This document shows, in pieces, positions 1-11,248 of a stretch of 64,000 nucleotides of DNA. Source of the DNA: Bretschneidera sinensis. Lineage: Eukaryota; Streptophyta; Magnoliopsida; Brassicales; Akaniaceae. The stretch spans positions 104,483,588-104,547,587 of the forward strand of contig CM043702.1 in the NCBI GenBank assembly GCA_023935145.1, in the 5' to 3' direction. Position 1 is the stretch's first letter, and every line of letters begins with the position of its first letter. The notes under the pieces are model-generated. The model searched no databases, was not told the DNA's origin, and worked only from the letters and a program-made list of their open reading frames with translations. The translations under genes were made by a program, and so were the position numbers.

Positions 1-956
1 ATTGTTGAGCAGTTAACAATATAACAGTAAAGTATCGACATCATATTCCTCGATTAGATGATATGTTAGATGAACTGCATGGTGCATGTGTATTTTCTAA
101 GATTGATTTAAAAAGTGGATATCATCAAATAAGAATGAAAGACGGGGATGAATGGAAAACCATTTTTAAAACGAAATATGGTTTATATGAGTGGTTAGTT
201 ATGCCATTTGGACTAACAAATGCACCAAGTACCTTCATGAGATTAATGAACCATGTTTTGCGAGCTTTTATAGGAAGATTCATTGTTGTTTAATTTGATG
301 ATATTCTCATTTATAGCACAAACTTAGATGATCATGTTGTGCATTTAAAATCAGTTTTGGATGTGCTTAGAAAAGAGAAGTTGTTTGCTAACTTGAAGAA
401 GTGCACTTTTTGCACCGATAAGCTTGCGTTTCTTGGCTTTGTTGTGAGTGCACAAGGAATACAGGTTGATGAAGCGAAGATCTATGAGATTAAAGAATGG
501 CCAAGTCCCACGAGTGTAGGTCAAGTTCGTAGTTTTCATGGACTTGCTAGTTTTTACAGGAGGTTCGTGAAAGACTTTAGCAATATTACCGCACCACTTA
601 CAGAATTCAACAAGAAGAACGTTGGAGTCACATGGGGAGACGAGCAAGAGAAGGCATTCCAATTGACCAAAGGTCACCTACAACTAATTTTTAAACTCGG
701 ATATTGGGTTTGGTTACACATGAGGAAAGAAAGATTTTCAGCACAAAGGGGTTCAAAGTTACTTCCTAAAGGAGATGGGCCTTTTTCTGTCCTTAAGTGC
801 ATCAATGACAATGCATACAAATTAGGTTTTCCAGGTGAGTACAATGTTAGTGCCACTTTCAATGTTTCTGATTTAAGACCTTTTGATGTAGGTGATGATT
901 TGAGGATAAATCCTTTTCAAGAGGAGGGGAATGATGAGGACACGGCTAACAAATGA
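1..956 (+). pseudogene. gag-pol remnant: reverse transcriptase fused in frame to integrase C-terminus
   Basis: Reverse transcriptase blocks are clear: [22 protein letters not shown] then [17 protein letters not shown]. The catalytic YFDD is broken because its Tyr codon is TAA (292-294), leaving FDDILIYS downstream. Reading resumes in the same frame through [17 protein letters not shown] to [12 protein letters not shown], where the protein jumps from the start of the RNase H region to the integrase tail ([11 protein letters not shown]). The jump sits at CAAAG 668-672. Compared with GypA.5, 1416 bases (472 codons) are missing and frame is kept. The tail [16 protein letters not shown] follows, with a stop at 954-956 just inside the LTR. 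An earlier stop lies at 6-8. Confidence 0.88.
921..931 (+). promoter_or_regulatory. Polypurine tract of GypA.1
   Basis: Eleven-base purine run GAGGAGGGGAA immediately before the 3' LTR start TGATGAGG. It is the expected primer for plus-strand DNA and lies inside the pol reading frame (FQEEGN). Confidence 0.75.
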
Positions 957-1798
957 CATCTTCCTATTCAAGTTCCAATTGGTCCAGTTACAAGGGCTCG
1001 AGCTAAACGGTTCAGGAAAACTCTTAATGGGCTGATTCAACATATTTGGGCTAAGAACCATCTTTGGCGGCCCAAGGATGATGCTATACGTGATCCACAA
1101 GGATGAGTTTCCATAATTCAAGCTTTGGAATAATCCAGCAACTAAAGATTGTGAATTAAAAATCTTAATTCCCCAAAATTGGAGACTTATTCGTTTTGGT
1201 TGGCTCATCAAGGAAAATGACAGGCTGCAATTTTACTTATTACATTTTCTTAAATGTTTCCTTATTAATTTAATTGCTGAATTGTAAGCTCGCATGCCAA
1301 GTTAGGTACTTTCCTTATTTGGATTTTAGGTTACTAGAATTCTATTTAGGTTTATTTCCTATTTCTTAGTTTCCTATTCCTACCAAAATTCTATTTAAGT
1401 TTATTTCTTATTTCTTAGTTTCATTTTTCTAATTGGTTTTGAATTCTCATGTATTTAAATAGCTATTGGCTTTTTGAAATAAAACAATTCAGATTTGATT
1501 CATACTTTTGGAGAGAAAATTGTCTTTGGTTCTTTTAGAACTTCTGAACTTATCGAAGTTTTCGTGGCGTTCATCTTCGACTTATCAATCAATCCTTCCA
1601 TAATTGATTGTGGCATCTTCATTATACTAAGGATCTTGCTTCCGTATAAGCAACGGGTCGCGGTATCAGTCTTCATTATACCAAGGTTCTTGCTTCAATA
1701 TAAGCAACAGGTCGCGGTCTCACATAAATCTGCTTCTAGACGATCTTGGAAGTCTTCTTGATCCATCAAGTTCTTAGTTCTTGGTGTGGATCATTTCA
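932..1798 (+). repeat. 3' LTR of GypA.1, short LTR variant
   Basis: Runs from TGATGAGGACACGG to TCATTTCA. It carries the short variant: after the DPQG codons it continues with about 115 bases specific to this variant instead of the ~290-base block found in GypA.5. TATA-like TATTTAAATAG lies near 1451. Two copies of a 54-bp repeat occupy about 1613-1720. Confidence 0.85.
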
Positions 1799-2931
1799 CT
1801 TTTTTCAAAAAATTTACAAAATCTTTAAATGTTTCATCCTTATAAGCCATAAAGATAACAAAAGTATATATAGAATAGTCATCCATAATAACAAGAGCAT
1901 ATTGGTGGTCACCTAAATTAATAGTCCTAATTAGTACAAATAAGTCCATATGTGAAAGTTGTAATGGTCTAGAAGTTGAAAGAAATTTTTTGTTTATTTA
2001 AAAGAAATCCTAGTTTGTTTTTCCATTTGACAAGCATCACAAACCTTATCTTTTTTAAATTTATTTTTTGGAATACCAACAACTAAATCTTTTCTTCAAA
2101 CCATTTGAATTAAATCCATGTTCACATGGCCAAGCCTTCTATGCCATAACCATGAGTTTTCACTAAAACCTAAAAAAAAACATTTTTCATTTTCCAAAGG
2201 CAAAGATTTGAGGTCTACTATATAGACATTTTCATGTCTTTGGCCAACAAATTTGATCTTGTTACTCTTGATGTCTATTGTAAGAAAATGAATGGACTCA
2301 AATATAACTCTATTACCTTTATCATACAGTTGACTAATACTAAGTAAAAAATGCTTAAGTCCTTGAACAAGTAAGACATGATCAATAGTTGAATAATTTT
2401 TATCAATTTTACCATGTCCAATGATCATCATCTTACTGTCATCTCCAATGGTGACATGACCACCATCTTTTGGAGTTAGCACAATAAATATGATCTTATC
2501 ATCGGTCATGTGCTTTAAGCATCTACTATCAAGGTATCAATGATCACCTTCTATCTTTATATGAAGACAAATCTACATCATATAAGGATATACAATAGAA
2601 CTCTTAGGTACTCAAAATTTCTTGGGTCCTTTGGGGGTAGTCATTAAAAATACGGATCCTATACCTTCTTAATACCATAATTAGTTCTATAGTAGTAATG
2701 ATATGGATGATGCATGATCCTAGAATGATAATCATGAAAGTTTATAGGATATCCAGAATAGGCAAATCTATCATTACTAGGATATGAGAATTTTTCATTC
2801 TTAGAATACATGTTTCTAGCGTTATTGATAATTATGAAAATACATGTTATAAGTGTTGTTCAAATCAATCACTTTGTTTTTAAAAATTTCGTTTTCAGTT
2901 TTCAAATACTCTTGTGATGAGTTATTGTAAT
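1799..2931 (-). pseudogene. SIRE-like Ty1/copia gag-pol fragment
   Basis: Minus-strand reading gives WYLDSRC-like protease/zinc-region remnants (near 2530), then an open stretch 2509-2096 with GDDSKMMIIGHGKI, GLKHFLLSISQLYDKGN, GQRHENVYIVDLKSL and WLWHRRLGHVNMDLI. That order is the pre-integrase region of copia polyproteins and resembles the SIRE/Maximus clade. Below 2096 the start of integrase is recognisable (VIMDDYSIYTFV near 1890) with stops. About 1.1 kb survives of an element that is usually 9-10 kb. Both ends are cut: by GypA.1 at 1798 and by LtrE at 2932. Confidence 0.75.
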
Positions 2932-5063
2932 GACCTATTCTGGGTTGGCCACCCCCGAGATGATATCATCACGTTTTGAAATCCTAGCACGACACATATA
3001 CGCAAAAATATAAAAAAACGTACATCAACTGAATGTGTTATATAGACACACACACACATATCAATCCTCAACCCCCAAGAGGGGAGTTACATTATTAAAA
3101 TTTCAACTTAAATAATATATACAACATATGATGCAAGAATATTTATAAAAAAAAAGGTTTTTCCATTAGTCTGAGGATATGGACCACGTGGCTTACAAAA
3201 AATGATTCAGTCTGAATCTCAGCTCAGTGAATTAAATTTACTATAAGTACTTGATTATATACTTCCAGTCACATCTTATAATTCAATCGTTTCTAATTCA
3301 CCAATATTAACCATCTATTTCTTCACATATAATAATTCAATCTTTCAAAAAATCTTCTAATATTCATTCATCTATTATCCCATATAATTCAATAATAACA
3401 TTCTATTATCACTACCAATATCATAATTCCAATAATTTATCAATCTCTTCTTAAATTAATCATCAAAATTATAAATTTTTCTTCTTATATATTTAATCAT
3501 CTTGAGATTATCAATTCAGCATCATTATTTACTTCGTTATGAGGTTCACAACATATAATTAATCAATCAAATAATTTTTATCATATCATACTTTCACATT
3601 TCTTCTCATCATATATGTCTCTCTGTGAGACTCATTTGTCTATCAATCATTTCACAATCAAGACTGATACTTTAGCATCTCAATCAATAATAATCAATAT
3701 TTAAAACAAATGTAATGCATGAAATTAAATTTTCTTTCTTTCTTTCCTATTAGATCATTTCATATTATCATCTAGGAACGTCTTCCCACATGTCGACATG
3801 TTTTAGATAGATCAGCTACTTTCCTGGTCTTTTTTTAGTTAGACCAACTGCCTTCCTGGTATTTTCAGCTAGACCAACTGTCTTCCTGGTCTTCTTTTAG
3901 CTAGTCTAGTTGCCTTCCTGGTATTTTTAGGTAGACCAGCTACCTTCCTGGTCTTTTCAGCTAGACCAGCTGCCTTCATATTTTTTTTGCTAGACCAGCT
4001 GCCTTCATATTCTTTTCTTTTATGCATATGAGCAATAATATGCAAGCAAGCATACATCAAAACATTCAATTCAATTATCTAGTTTTTTTTCTCAAAATTT
4101 TTTTTATCATATTTATTAAATTGTCTCTTTATATATCATATCAACTTTTCAACCATATTTTTCAGAAATTTCATATAACTTTTCAACACATTTTTCATTT
4201 ATTCATATAATTAATATTCAACATATTATTAAATCCATAATCAATAAACCAAATCAATTACCATGCTTATTGAAAAATACATCGTTAAATCATTATAATT
4301 CAACCAATTATTCAAATATCATAAATTCATATTTTTATTGGTTTCGATTACTAAAAGTAAATCTAACTCACCACGTAGCACTTAAAGCTACCCCTGGATC
4401 ATCTCCTTGCCTTTCCTGCTCCTTTCGGCAATTTCACCCGATTGCTGATTGTCAACACCTGACACAATATTTATATTAAAATTTTTAATTTATACAATTC
4501 TTCCATAATTCATACTCTTTAAATTTCTACATCAAATTATGGGTAATTCCATGTATGTATAATTTCAAAAATATAATTCACCTTATTACCTTTTATTTTT
4601 CTTAAAGCTTCCTTTGAATCTCTTTAAAATTCTCTCGTAAATTTCTTCAAAATTTCAATCTTTCAACATTTCTTTGAGTCCCCAGGTGTTCAAAGAAAGA
4701 GAGCAATTTAAAAGAGAGAAATTAAATTTTAATAGATTAACCAAAGCTTAATACTTTTGTTTTATATTTGAAACCGTTCTACCATTCTTCATATCCACAC
4801 CCCAATTGTCTAACATGGAGGTATACATGTTAGGCAACCAAAACCTGGAAGTCCAGGTGTTGGTCCTGTCTTTTTTTTTGGTCAAAATAATTATTTTATT
4901 CAATAATAAATCTTTCATGTATATATTATTTAATTCCATGTAATATTTATCAAATTACTTCTTTACCCTTACTTAAGGAACACGGGTATTACAATTCTAC
5001 CCACCTTATACAAATTTTTTCCTCGAAAGTTTCTTACCTAATTCATGAAAAAGATAGGGGTAC
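2932..5063 (-). mobile_element. LtrE: 3' LTR plus a scrap of internal sequence, Tekay/Del-like
   Basis: The block from TGTAATGACC (2932) to GGGTATTACA (about 4993) has inverted TGTAAT...ATTACA ends of an LTR of about 2.06 kb. Read on the minus strand, 5063-4994 precedes it and ends in a purine-rich GGTGGGTAGAAT, with a short frame resembling the pol tail of Tekay/Del chromoviruses. That order makes this the 3' end of a minus-strand element truncated by GypA.2 at 5063. No gene is seen. It holds a CA microsatellite (about 3048-3058) and the hairpin minisatellite listed separately. Clade is tentative. Confidence 0.6.
3805..4015. repeat. ~30-bp minisatellite with hairpin-forming units inside LtrE
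   Basis: About eight imperfect units with core TAGACCAGCTGCCTTCCTGG and a T-rich spacer. AGACCAG and CTGGTCT within a unit are complementary over 7 bases around an 8-base loop, so each intact unit could fold into a hairpin. Later units lose the right arm. Confidence 0.8.
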
Positions 5064-5646
5064 TGATATAATCCACGCCAAAAACTAAGAAATTGATGGA
5101 TCAAGAAGACTTCCAAAATAGTCTAAAAGCAGATTTATGTGAGACCGCGACCCGTTGCTTATATTGAAGTAAGAACCTTGGTATAATGAAGACTGAGACC
5201 GCAACTAGTTGCCTATATTGAAGTAAGAACCTTGGTATAATGAAGACACCACAATCAATTATGGAAGGATTGATTGATAAGTTGAAGATGAACGCCACAG
5301 AAACTCTGATAAGTTCAGAAGTTCTAAAAGAACCAAAGAGAATTTTCTCTCCAAAAGTATGAATCAAATCTGAATTATCTTATTCTAAAAAGCCAATGGC
5401 TATTTAAATACATGAGAATTCGTAACCAATTAAAAAAAGAAAACTAATAAATAGGAAATAAACCTAAATAGAATTATGGTAACCTAAAATCTAAATAAGG
5501 AAAGTACCTAACTTGGCATGCAAGCCTTACAATTCAACAATTAAATTAATAAGGAAACATTTAAGAAAATGTAATAAGAAAAATTATAGCCAGCCATTTT
5601 CCTTGATGAGCCAACCAAAACGAGTAAGTCTCCAATTTTTGGAAAC
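5064..5646 (-). repeat. GypA.2 3' LTR, distal portion (left of CopF.1)
   Basis: Starts TGATATAATCCACG, the reverse complement of the usual LTR end. Two 54-bp repeat units and the short-variant block are present. Interrupted at 5646 by CopF.1; the rest resumes at 11249. Confidence 0.88.
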
Positions 5647-6589
5647 TGTTGGAAATAACTTTGACAAGATGCCCAGGTGGTGATCTTCCAAACACCCAAG
5701 TCTAGAATGACTTTTAGAAAGAATTTCAGCAATCGAACACAAGAACAGAAAATCAAAGAAAGAAAGAAGACAAGCAATTTGTTGTCGAGGTTCGGCAATG
5801 TGCCTACGTCCCCGTGAGTTCCTCCGAACTCTCTGCACTAAATCAATGGTTCTTACAAAGTTACAGCAACCCCCTTCAAGAAACCACAATGTTCTTGAAG
5901 AAACCAAGAAGAGAACGAGAAAGTGATAGACCTATTACAATGCTTCCTATCAATTCTCTACTACCCTCTCTTCTTTACAACCAGCCTCTCTACAATGAGT
6001 CCCTCTTGTATTTTGTGTCTTTGAACTCTCACACAATTCTCTCATCAACACACATGTCTAACAAGTTACATTACATCTTGTGTCACAACCTTATGTTTGT
6101 GGTGTTGAGATTGAACCTAGGTGACCCTTTATATAGTGCACCAACTTCTTGTCCAATCTTGTATATCATTCTCCACCCTTAGATCTTGATGGCCACTTAA
6201 CCATGGCCCTCCATCAATCCTAAGTGGTGCTATGCGTTTTAACCTTGCATTCACGCACCTAAGAGAAGGCTAAAGCATGCTGTCCATGTGTGCCGACAGC
6301 TCCAAGTTTCTGTCCCTTCTGCTGTTCCTGCCAGGTTCCAGCGCTGCAGCTTCGAGTTGCTGTCCCCTTCACACAACACCCTTCTACTTATGTGCAGAAG
6401 TGCGCACACTAGTGCGCATGGCCTTCCCTTGCTCCAAAATGAAGCACACACATATGTGCAGCCTTCTAACTTGCTGAACTTTGATCCTCCACCTTTGGTT
6501 TAGACTTTAACCTTCTTTGAACCATACTTGGACCTGTTCAAACCTTAACCATGTTTGAACCATGTTTAAACCTTAGACAAATACCAACA
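5647..6589 (-). repeat. 3' LTR of CopF.1
   Basis: 943 bases from TGTTGGAAATAAC to ATACCAACA. The TATA-like block TTTATATAG reads as CTATATAAA on the coding strand. It differs from its partner by indels in U3, including absence of a GC-rich ~25-base piece present near 10930. Confidence 0.93.
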
Positions 6590-6604
6590 ATCTCTACCTT
6601 TGTC
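6590..6604 (-). promoter_or_regulatory. Polypurine tract of CopF.1
   Basis: On the minus strand GACAAAGGTAGAGAT abuts the 3' LTR. The same sequence precedes the 3' LTR of CopF.2. Confidence 0.75.
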
Positions 6605-6666
6605 TAAGCGTTTAAACCCGAACCATTGTGCAGAGACCTTTGGGATCCAAACTCATCTTGAGTCAT

Positions 6667-7640
6667 CAATCAACTGACTCCAATCCTAAGAATTCCAAGG
6701 CAATGATTGGACCTTCTTAGAGGTAGAACCTTGGTGCCTAAATCTGCAGGACTTTCCTCTGTGGTCTTCTTGTCAACATGAATGTATCCTTTCGTACCAT
6801 TTTCCGGAATATAATGATACCGAACATCCATATGCTTCATCCCCTCATGGAACACCAGATTCCTCCATAAGTGCCCTACACTTTGGCTATCCGAAGACAC
6901 CACAACCTGCTCTTTTAGGACCTCCCACTTGTCCAACAACCCTTTGCACCCCATAGCCTCCTTTATGGCTTCCATAGCCGCTATGTATTCTGCCCTAGTT
7001 GTTATGAGTGCTACCATTGGCTGCCACTAAGCCTTCAAATACCTCAGTAACCACTTCATCCTAAGCCAATGCTTCTTTCCGGGATTACTCACAAATTTGC
7101 TGAGAACACCCATTGCCCAAGAAACCCTCAACCGGTTTCTCTCCTTTTCTTGGATTATACACATCCTAAGGATCTTTTGTGTAAGGCTGAGATCCTTCCT
7201 CTCGAACTCCTCACTGAGTTGAGATATAAATCTTTCCATCCTCTTCCTGCTGTTCCAAACCAACAGCCCATCAATGACATAGGTGAGGATACTCACCATC
7301 TTCTCCACCTTGTGTCCAGGTGAGAAAGTTTCTGTGAAACCTATGTCTTTTCTTCTTGTGAACCCATTCGCCACCAGCTTAGCCTTGTTCCGGACTTCAT
7401 CTCCTGGAGGGTACCCTTCTTTGACCTTGTAAGTCTACTTACAATCCACAACTCTCTGATTTCTCGGAATGTGCACCAATTCTCAGAAGTTGTTTTTCCT
7501 CAAAGAATCCATTTCTTCCTCCATAGCTAGCTTCGATCTTGGTGAATCCTTACATCCGATGTAAGTATCTTGTTCACTCATCCCTCCTTTTGTCCAAGGA
7601 GTTGCTGTATCCGCAGCATCTGCAAACCCATATCTTGAAG
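6667..7640 (-). pseudogene. CopF.1 reverse transcriptase and RNase H remnant
   Basis: Minus-strand segments show the RT start (LAMEEEMDSL, DEVRNKAKLVANGF), then FSPGHKVEK jumps to YVIDGLLVWNSRKRMERF. The RT core is missing and the YVDD catalytic site is destroyed. RNase H follows ([52 protein letters not shown]) to a stop near 6670. Several in-frame stops lie between 7375 and 7640. CopF.2 keeps the deleted RT part, so the loss is specific to this copy. Confidence 0.85.
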
Positions 7641-8520
7641 GTGGTCAGACCAGCCTTCTTTCCCGGTCTCTTGTGAGCTGATAGTCCTTTCGACTTGCTG
7701 CATCAACCTCTTCTAGTTCAGCCTCCTCTTGAGTGCCCTGAGCATGGCCTTCATCCATGGGCTCTACCTGGTCCGAACCCTCTTGCCTTCCTTGCTCTAC
7801 CTGAACTGAATCTTCCTTGATGCTATGCTCCACAAGAACCAAACTGGTTTGCTCACTAGCCCCTGCGGGGTTAGTTTTCTCCAAGTAGGGAAATAACAAT
7901 TCATTAAAATTAACATCCCTACTTATAATGAGTCTTAATCCTTCTTTCTCTAAGGACCACAACCTATACCCCTTAGCCCCTTCTCCATATCCTAGAAACA
8001 CACATTTTCTAGATCCTGGGCTAAGCTTATCTTCCTTTTGTTGTGCATACGCAGCACACCCAAAAGTCCTAAGGTTGTCCAACTCAGGGGGTTTTCCACT
8101 CCACATCTCCATGGGAGTCTTTTGATACACAATCCTAGAGGGTGATATATTTACCAAGTATGCAGCTGTAGCCACAGCTTCCCCCCAAAAACATTCGGGT
8201 AATCCGGATCCATTTATCATGCACCTAACCTTTTTCATAAAGGTCTTATTCATCCACTCAGCAACTCCACTTTGCTGAGGGGTTTCCAAAACCATCATAT
8301 GTCTTAGAATCCCATTTAACCTACAGAATTGATCAAGTTCTTGGTTAAAAATTTCTAAGCCATTATCGGTTCTTATCGCCTTAACTACTCTACTCATTTG
8401 AGTCTCTACCAGCCCTTTCCACACCACTAACTTATTCAAGGCATCTGATTTATTTCTAACCAAATAAACCCACACTCTTCTTGAATAATCATCAATTAAT
8501 GACAGAAATTAAATGTTACC
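7641..8520 (-). pseudogene. CopF.1 integrase
   Basis: Open stretch of 276 codons (8475-7645). It holds integrase core residues RTDNGLEI (second catalytic Asp) and PQQSGVAEWMN (Glu), followed by CFWGEAVATAAYLVN, PMEMWSGKPP and CVFLGYGEGAKGYRLW, typical of copia integrase C-termini. The first core segment (IDDYSRRVWVYLV) lies just upstream, split from the protease frame by an in-frame stop near 8512. An acidic linker leads toward RT. Confidence 0.9.
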
Positions 8521-9138
8521 TCCCTGTGTTGGTGTCCTTGCTGGTACCCAAAGGTCCGCATGAATGTAGTCAAGAATGCCCTTAGCCTTGTGCACTCCGG
8601 TGTTGAAGCTGACCTGGTGTTGCTTCTCAAGAGCACAACACTCGCAGAAATCAAGTTCCTCTACTTTGTCTCCACCAAGTAGGCCATCCTTGCTGAGAAC
8701 TTGCAGGCCCTCTTCACTCATATGTCCCAAGCGAGTGTACCAAAGGGCTGCCCTATCCATCTCAGCCATCAAGCTTGCTGCTTGATCATTGATTTTTGTC
8801 TCTTCGATCATCTCATAGAGTCCATCGTTTCTTGCTGCCTTGATCACTACCAAAGATCCCTTAGCTACCTTGATCTTTCCTCCCTCTATCTTGCATGTGT
8901 ATCCCATGGAATCCAGCTGCCCCAATGAGATCAAATTCCTCCTCAATTCCGGGAGATACCTCACATTCTCCAGCAGCCTTGTCATTCCATCAAACATCCT
9001 CACCTGGATGTCTCCTATGCCTCTCACTTGGTAAGAAATATCATTCCCCAAGAAAACCCTTTCATCATTGGTTTCCTTGAAATTCTTGAACCAACTCCGG
9101 TGAGGGCACATATGATGAGTGCACCCAGAATCCAAGAT
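8513..9138 (-). pseudogene. CopF.1 protease and pre-integrase zinc region
   Basis: The minus-strand frame has ILDSGCTHHMCPHRSWF at its start: the DSG triad of copia aspartic protease. GIGDIQVRMFDG and NLISLGQLDSMGYTCKIEGG follow, then the integrase HHCC-like region (LWYTRLGHMSEEGL, CECCALEK). A TGA replaces the Trp codon immediately before ILDSG; CopF.2 keeps Trp there, so this stop is private. Confidence 0.9.
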
Positions 9139-10017
9139 TCATTTCCCGCTGCCTTCTTGCCCCTTGCTCACATCCGAGCACACAATAAGAACATCATCAT
9201 CTTGCTGTTCTATTTTGGCAACCGAAGCCTCTCCATTCTTGGTATGGCTTCCTTCTCTATCCCTTGTCATCTTCTTGCAATCTTTCTTGACATGACCCTC
9301 CTTATGGCAGTAGTAGTAGCTCTTCCCTCTAAATCTCAGTTTAGAATGCATTCTCCCATGGCTTTCTCCTCTACCCTTGTCTCGGTAGTAGCTATGCATG
9401 CTGCTGTGCACTCTCCTATGGCTCTCTCCTATACCTCTGTCCTGGTAGTAGCCAGGCATATTGTTGTGCACTCTCCCATGGCTCTCTCCTCTACCTCTGT
9501 CCCGGTAGTAGCCATGCATGCTGCTGTGCACTCTCCCATGGCTCTCTCCTCTACCTCTGTCTCGGTAGTAGCCATGGTTGCTGCCATACCAAGTTGCTGA
9601 CCTTCTTTTAAAGAACAGCCCTTTACCATTTGATGCACTCCTTATCTCGGCATCAAGATTATCTTGCAACTCTTTCTTAGGATCAAATTTAAAAGCAAAG
9701 ATTCATTTACGAAGATACCTCTTATCCGGGAGAGTCTTGGCAAGAAACAACTCATCTAGTTTCTTCCATATTGCAGCTGGATCTTCTGAGTCTCCACACT
9801 CCCTTGTGACATTATCCGACATGTGCAAGAAAATGGTGCTGTAAGCCATCTTCTTCATCTCATTCCGCTGGTCCTCCGTGGTACTTGCTGGAAAAGCATC
9901 ATCTTCTCCAAGAGCCAAGTCCACTTTCTGTTGCACTAGAACCGCCTTGATCTTCCACTTCCAAAGGGAAAAATCTCCCTTTCCATCAAACTTCTCAATA
10001 CTGAAATTTGAAGCCAT
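9139..10017 (-). pseudogene. CopF.1 gag with zinc knuckle and Arg/Gly-rich tandem repeats
   Basis: Gag start chosen at the ATG 10015-10017 (MASNFSIEKFDGKGDF). The N-terminal half includes LWKWKIKAVL and DNVTRECGD; a TGA follows LPDKRYLRK near 9703. Downstream QDNLDA joins directly to RSASNGKGLF, indicating that much of the usual gag middle is missing. Four tandem 20-residue repeats with core YYRDRGRGESHGR follow, then the CCHC zinc knuckle YYCHKEGHVKKDC. Both the stop and the deletion recur in CopF.2. Confidence 0.88.
9361..9580 (-). repeat. 60-bp tandem coding repeat in CopF gag (about 3.7 units)
   Basis: Each unit encodes about 20 residues centred on YRDRGRGESHGR and keeps frame. Four units here, about three in CopF.2. 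Arg/Gly-rich stretches next to a zinc knuckle are commonly nucleic-acid binding. Confidence 0.85.
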
Positions 10018-10261
10018 CTTTACGGACCAGATCCCTGATTTATGCACTACCCACAAATGCTTTCTTCAACCTCAAGAACACAGATCGAAGATGGATCTTA
10101 ACACCGTTCTTGAATCAACTTTCAAGAACACGACCGGATCTTGATCTTTACACCATTCTTGAATCACCCAAGAAGTTTAATCTTTGATTCTTGGAGTCTT
10201 GGCTCCGTACCTTCTACTTCTTACTTCGATAACCAGCTGTGCAGCTTTGATTCTACTGACC

Positions 10262-10276
10262 AAAGCTCTGATACCA
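10262..10276 (-). promoter_or_regulatory. Primer binding site of CopF.1 (initiator tRNA-Met)
   Basis: On the minus strand TGGTATCAGAGCTTT follows the 5' LTR after one base; its first 12 bases match the complement of the plant initiator tRNA-Met 3' end. Confidence 0.85.
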
Positions 10277-10277
10277 C

Positions 10278-11243
10278 TGTTGGAAATCACCTTGACAAGA
10301 TGCCCAGGTGGTGATCTTCCAAACACCCAAGTCTACAATGACTTGTAGAAAGAATTTCAGCAATCGAACACAAGAACAGAAAATCAAAGAAAGAAAGAAG
10401 ACAAGCAATTTGTTGTCGAGGTTCGGCAATGTGCCTACGTCCCCGTGAGTTCCTATAAACTCTCTGCACTAAATCAATGGTTCTTACAAAGTTACAGCAA
10501 TCCCTTCAAGAAACCACAATGTTCTTGAAGAAACCAAGAAGAGAACGAGAAAGTGATAGACCTATTACAATGCTTCCTATCAATTCTCTACTACCCTCTC
10601 TTCTTTACAACCAGCCTCTCTACAATGAGTCCCTCTTGTGTTTTGTGTCTTTGCACTCTCACACAATTCTCTCATCCACACACATATCTCACAAGTTACA
10701 TTACATCTTGTGTCACAACCTTATGTTTGTGGTGTTGAGATTGAACCTAGGTGACCCTTTATATAGTGCACCAACTTCCTGTCCAATCTTGTGTGTCATT
10801 CTCCACCCTTAGATCTTGATGACCACTTAACCATGGCCCTCCATCAATCCTAAGTGGTGCTATGCATTTTTACCTTGCATTCACGCACCTAAGAGAAGGC
10901 TAAAGCATGCTGTCCATGTGTGCCGGCCAAAGCTGCAGCGCGACGCTGCAGCTCCAAGATTCTGTCCCTTCTGCTATTCCTGCCAGGTTCCAGTGCTGTA
11001 GCTCCGTGCTGTAGCTTCGAGTTGCTGTCCCCTTCACACAACACCCTTCTGCTTGTGTGCAAAAGTGCGCACACTAGTGCGCATGGCCTTCCCTTGCTCC
11101 AAAATGAAGCACACACATGTGTGCAGCCTTCTAACTTGCTGAAATTTGATCCTCCCCCTTTGGTTTAGACTTTAACCATACTTGGACCTGTTCAAACCTT
11201 AACCATGTTTGAACCATGTTTAAACCTTAGACAAATACCAATA
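10278..11243 (-). repeat. 5' LTR of CopF.1
   Basis: 966 bases, TGTTGGAAATCACC to ACCAATA (usual CA mutated to TA). TATA-like CTATATAAAG on the minus strand near 10757-10766. U3 contains repeated palindromic GTGCGCAC-type words around 11060-11090. Confidence 0.93.
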
Positions 11244-11248
11244 GAAAC

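Larger units (their letters stand above)
1..1798 (+). mobile_element. GypA.1, 3' half of a CRM-like Ty3/gypsy deletion derivative
   Basis: Right-hand part of an element that begins outside the window: reverse transcriptase remnant, direct fusion to the integrase C-terminus, polypurine tract and 3' LTR. It ends at ...TCATTTCA (1798) against SIRE-like sequence. The 5' end and target duplication cannot be checked. Its internal deletion and LTR variant match GypA.2 and GypA.3, so all three belong to one derivative lineage. The CRM-like call rests on conserved reverse transcriptase blocks and on pol continuing into the LTR; the superfamily is firm, the clade likely. Confidence 0.9.
5647..11243 (-). 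mobile_element. CopF.1, Tork-like Ty1/copia element, about 5.6 kb
   Basis: Two LTRs (5647-6589 and 10278-11243) bound a minus-strand gag-pol. Target duplication GAAAC at 5642-5646 and 11244-11248 splits a GypA LTR, so CopF.1 is younger than GypA.2. Gene order gag, protease, integrase, reverse transcriptase, RNase H is that of Ty1/copia; motifs resemble the Tork/Tnt1 clade. Gag is internally shortened, the RT core is deleted and stops interrupt pol, so this copy cannot move on its own. Confidence 0.95.

Noticed and set aside
1495..1761. 88-codon frame found in many GypA LTRs (MIHTFGEK...)
   Set aside because: It lies across the transcript leader and the 54-bp repeat; its reading is broken in several copies and there is no coding context.
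3805..4015. Regularly spaced repeats that might suggest a CRISPR array
   Set aside because: Units are tandem with only T-rich variation between them, no unique spacers and no cas genes; it is a minisatellite in a plant LTR.
6251..6503. Short frames on both strands in the CopF.1 LTR
   Set aside because: Within U3 of the LTR, not conserved in CopF.2, with no recognisable domain.
9028..9600. 190-codon plus-strand frame opposite CopF.1 gag
   Set aside because: It is the antisense of the Arg/Gly-rich gag repeat; the same shadow appears opposite CopF.2.
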